A stretch of DNA of 7,289 nt from Xanthobacteraceae bacterium (GTDB taxonomy: Bacteria > Pseudomonadota > Alphaproteobacteria > Rhizobiales > Xanthobacteraceae): contig JASHRR010001192.1 of the NCBI GenBank assembly GCA_030037185.1, positions 1 through 7,289 of the forward strand, written 5' to 3'. The notes beneath the pieces were generated by a model. That model was not told where the DNA came from. It ran no database searches and saw nothing but the letters and a program-made list of their open reading frames with translations. This document shows, piece after piece, positions 6,237 through 7,289 of this stretch. Within the stretch, counting starts at the first letter, position 1; each line of letters opens with the position of its first letter. The position numbers were made by a program, and so were the translations under genes.

Positions 6237-6696
6237 TCGCACCTCGCCAGCGCCTAAGCAGTCGGATGTGGCGGGAGAAGCACCCAGTTTTGGCGATGTC
6301 GGGGTGCCGCCGCTGTCGGCTCTGGCTTCGCATGACGCGGCGGTTGCCGCTGCGACACGGTCGCCTATGGCGCCATTTGCGGTCGTGACCCTCAAGCCCA
6401 ATCCGTAGGGAATCTTCGCTGCGCACGGCAATGCCGCGGAAATGGTCGAGGGTTCCATGCCCCGGACATGCCCGCCGATGGATCCGCATCGTCGTCCCGG
6501 CGGCGGTGCGGCAGATGCGCCGCGGCAGCTGGGCGGCACCCCGGACAAAACCGGGGTCGGCAACGCGGTGGCCGCCGAGGCAACGTCGCACTATCATCAC
6601 CTTGGTTTTGCCGTTGCTCTATCGCTTGGCGATTGAACCTCGGTGACAGGTTTTGGAACGAAAATCCGGCGCCTTCTTGCGACAAAGCGAGGGATG
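6237..6696 (+). other. 460-base gap between tctA and the SDR gene, no gene recognised
   Basis: Open frames here, on both strands, are Arg/Pro/Ala-rich and lack family patterns and ribosome binding sites, so I treat them as chance. The stretch contains a CCCCGG-type hairpin (6538-6557) and nearby CATGCCCCGGACATG (about 6457-6471), which look like worn intergenic palindromes. No convincing promoter or T-tailed terminator was found. Confidence 0.5.
6538..6557 (+). repeat. Hairpin ACCCCGG / CCGGGGT
   Basis: A perfect 7-base-pair stem (6538-6544 with 6551-6557) around the loop ACAAAA. It lacks a trailing T-run and sits about 140 bases before the SDR gene. It is probably another CCCGG-type intergenic palindrome, though a factor-assisted terminator after tctA is possible. 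Confidence 0.45.
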
Positions 6697-7289
6697 ATGG
6701 CAGATCTGAAGAACAAAATCGCCCTGATCGTCGGCGCCGGCGCGGGGCTCTCCGCGTCGATTGCGCGAAGCTTGGCGGACGCCGGCATGAAGGTCGCGCT
6801 CGCGGCGCGCAGCGTGGATGACCTCGGTTCGCTCGCGGCAAAAATCGGCGCCACCACCTTAACCGCCGATGCGAGCGACCCCCAGGCTGTGAAAAAGCTC
6901 TTTGCGGATCTCGCTGACCGACACGGCGATCCCTACGCGGTCGTCTACAACGCCAGCTATCGCACCCGCGGACCATTGGTCGATCTCGATCCGGCCGAGG
7001 TCGAGAAGTCGCTGGCGGTGAGCGCCTTCGGCGGCTTCCTGGTGGCGCAGGAGGCGGCGCGCCGCATGCTGCCGAAAGGCGCCGGCGCGATCATCTTCAC
7101 CGGTGCATCCGCGAGCGTAAAGGGCTACCCGCAATCGGCGCCCTTCGCCATGGGCAAGTTCGCGCTGCGCGGCCTTGCCCAGAGCATGGCCCGCGAACTT
7201 GCCCCTCAGGGTATCCACGTCGCCCATGTCGTGGTCGATGGCGGCATCCGTTCGGCGCGCCGTCCCGATGCGGCCGACCGGCCGGACTC
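6697..7289 (+). CDS. SDR-family NAD(P)-dependent oxidoreductase, C terminus cut by window edge
   Basis: A short-chain dehydrogenase/reductase with a Rossmann fold, probably a cytoplasmic NAD(P)-dependent enzyme; the substrate is unknown. The 197 visible residues begin MADLKNKIALIVGAGAG. The glycine-rich nucleotide-binding motif is GAGAGLS (13-19, a variant of TGxxxGxG). The strand-4 motif NAG is replaced by NAS (85-87), and the catalytic-Ser region is TGASAS (135-140). The YxxxK active-site motif appears as FAMGK (150-154): Lys154 is kept but the catalytic Tyr position holds Phe. The segment KFALRGLAQSMARELAPQGI is typical of a proteobacterial SDR subgroup that, as I recall, also has Phe here. 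Two ATGs are adjacent (6694 and 6697). GAGG at 6689-6692 is closer to a normal spacing for 6697, but both are tight. About 250 residues would be expected in full. Whether it belongs to the tct locus is unclear. Confidence 0.87.
   Translation, partial: MADLKNKIALIVGAGAGLSASIARSLADAGMKVALAARSVDDLGSLAAKIGATTLTADASDPQAVKKLFADLADRHGDPYAVVYNASYRTRGPLVDLDPAEVEKSLAVSAFGGFLVAQEAARRMLPKGAGAIIFTGASASVKGYPQSAPFAMGKFALRGLAQSMARELAPQGIHVAHVVVDGGIRSARRPDAADRPD

Overview
The window is a GC-rich stretch of bacterial chromosome. Gene content and style suggest an alphaproteobacterium, probably of the Rhizobiales (Bradyrhizobium / Rhodopseudomonas-like). The clues are an intact-looking PepN, a Bug-type TctC with TctB and TctA, small CCCGG-type intergenic palindromes, and a secreted Gly/Arg-rich protein. 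This is inference from sequence style; no marker gene is present to fix the taxon.

Layout. At the left edge (1-939, minus strand) is the N-terminal third of aminopeptidase N, ending just after the zinc-binding HEXXH motif. A 210-base divergent intergenic region with two small palindromic repeats separates it from a tripartite tricarboxylate transporter (TTT) locus on the plus strand: tctC (periplasmic binding protein, 1150-2127) and tctB (small membrane subunit, 2289-2735). The large membrane subunit tctA (4731-6236) is in the same orientation but lies about 2.0 kb further on. After a 460-base non-coding stretch, an SDR-family oxidoreductase (from 6697) runs off the right edge.

The 2736-4730 interval is the unusual part. 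TctB and TctA normally lie next to each other. Here the interval holds unrecognised non-coding sequence, a secreted protein with tandem MRG-type repeats (3276-3728) followed by a strong hairpin, a DUF2905 membrane protein on the opposite strand (3947-4153), and a decayed N-terminal fragment of a tyrosine-recombinase integrase (about 4381-4603, minus strand). The fragment reads in more than one frame and has lost its catalytic domain. The simplest reading is that a mobile element once inserted between tctB and tctA and then decayed, leaving passenger genes and a split transporter operon.

How the genes work together. TctC would capture a carboxylate in the periplasm and deliver it to the TctA/TctB membrane complex. 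tctA keeps its own ribosome binding site, so the transporter could still be made if transcription reaches tctA or a promoter lies within the inserted segment. PepN, the SDR, DUF2905 and the Gly/Arg-rich protein have no evident functional link to it. I found no tRNA, rRNA, CRISPR array, or clearly new defence or metabolic system.
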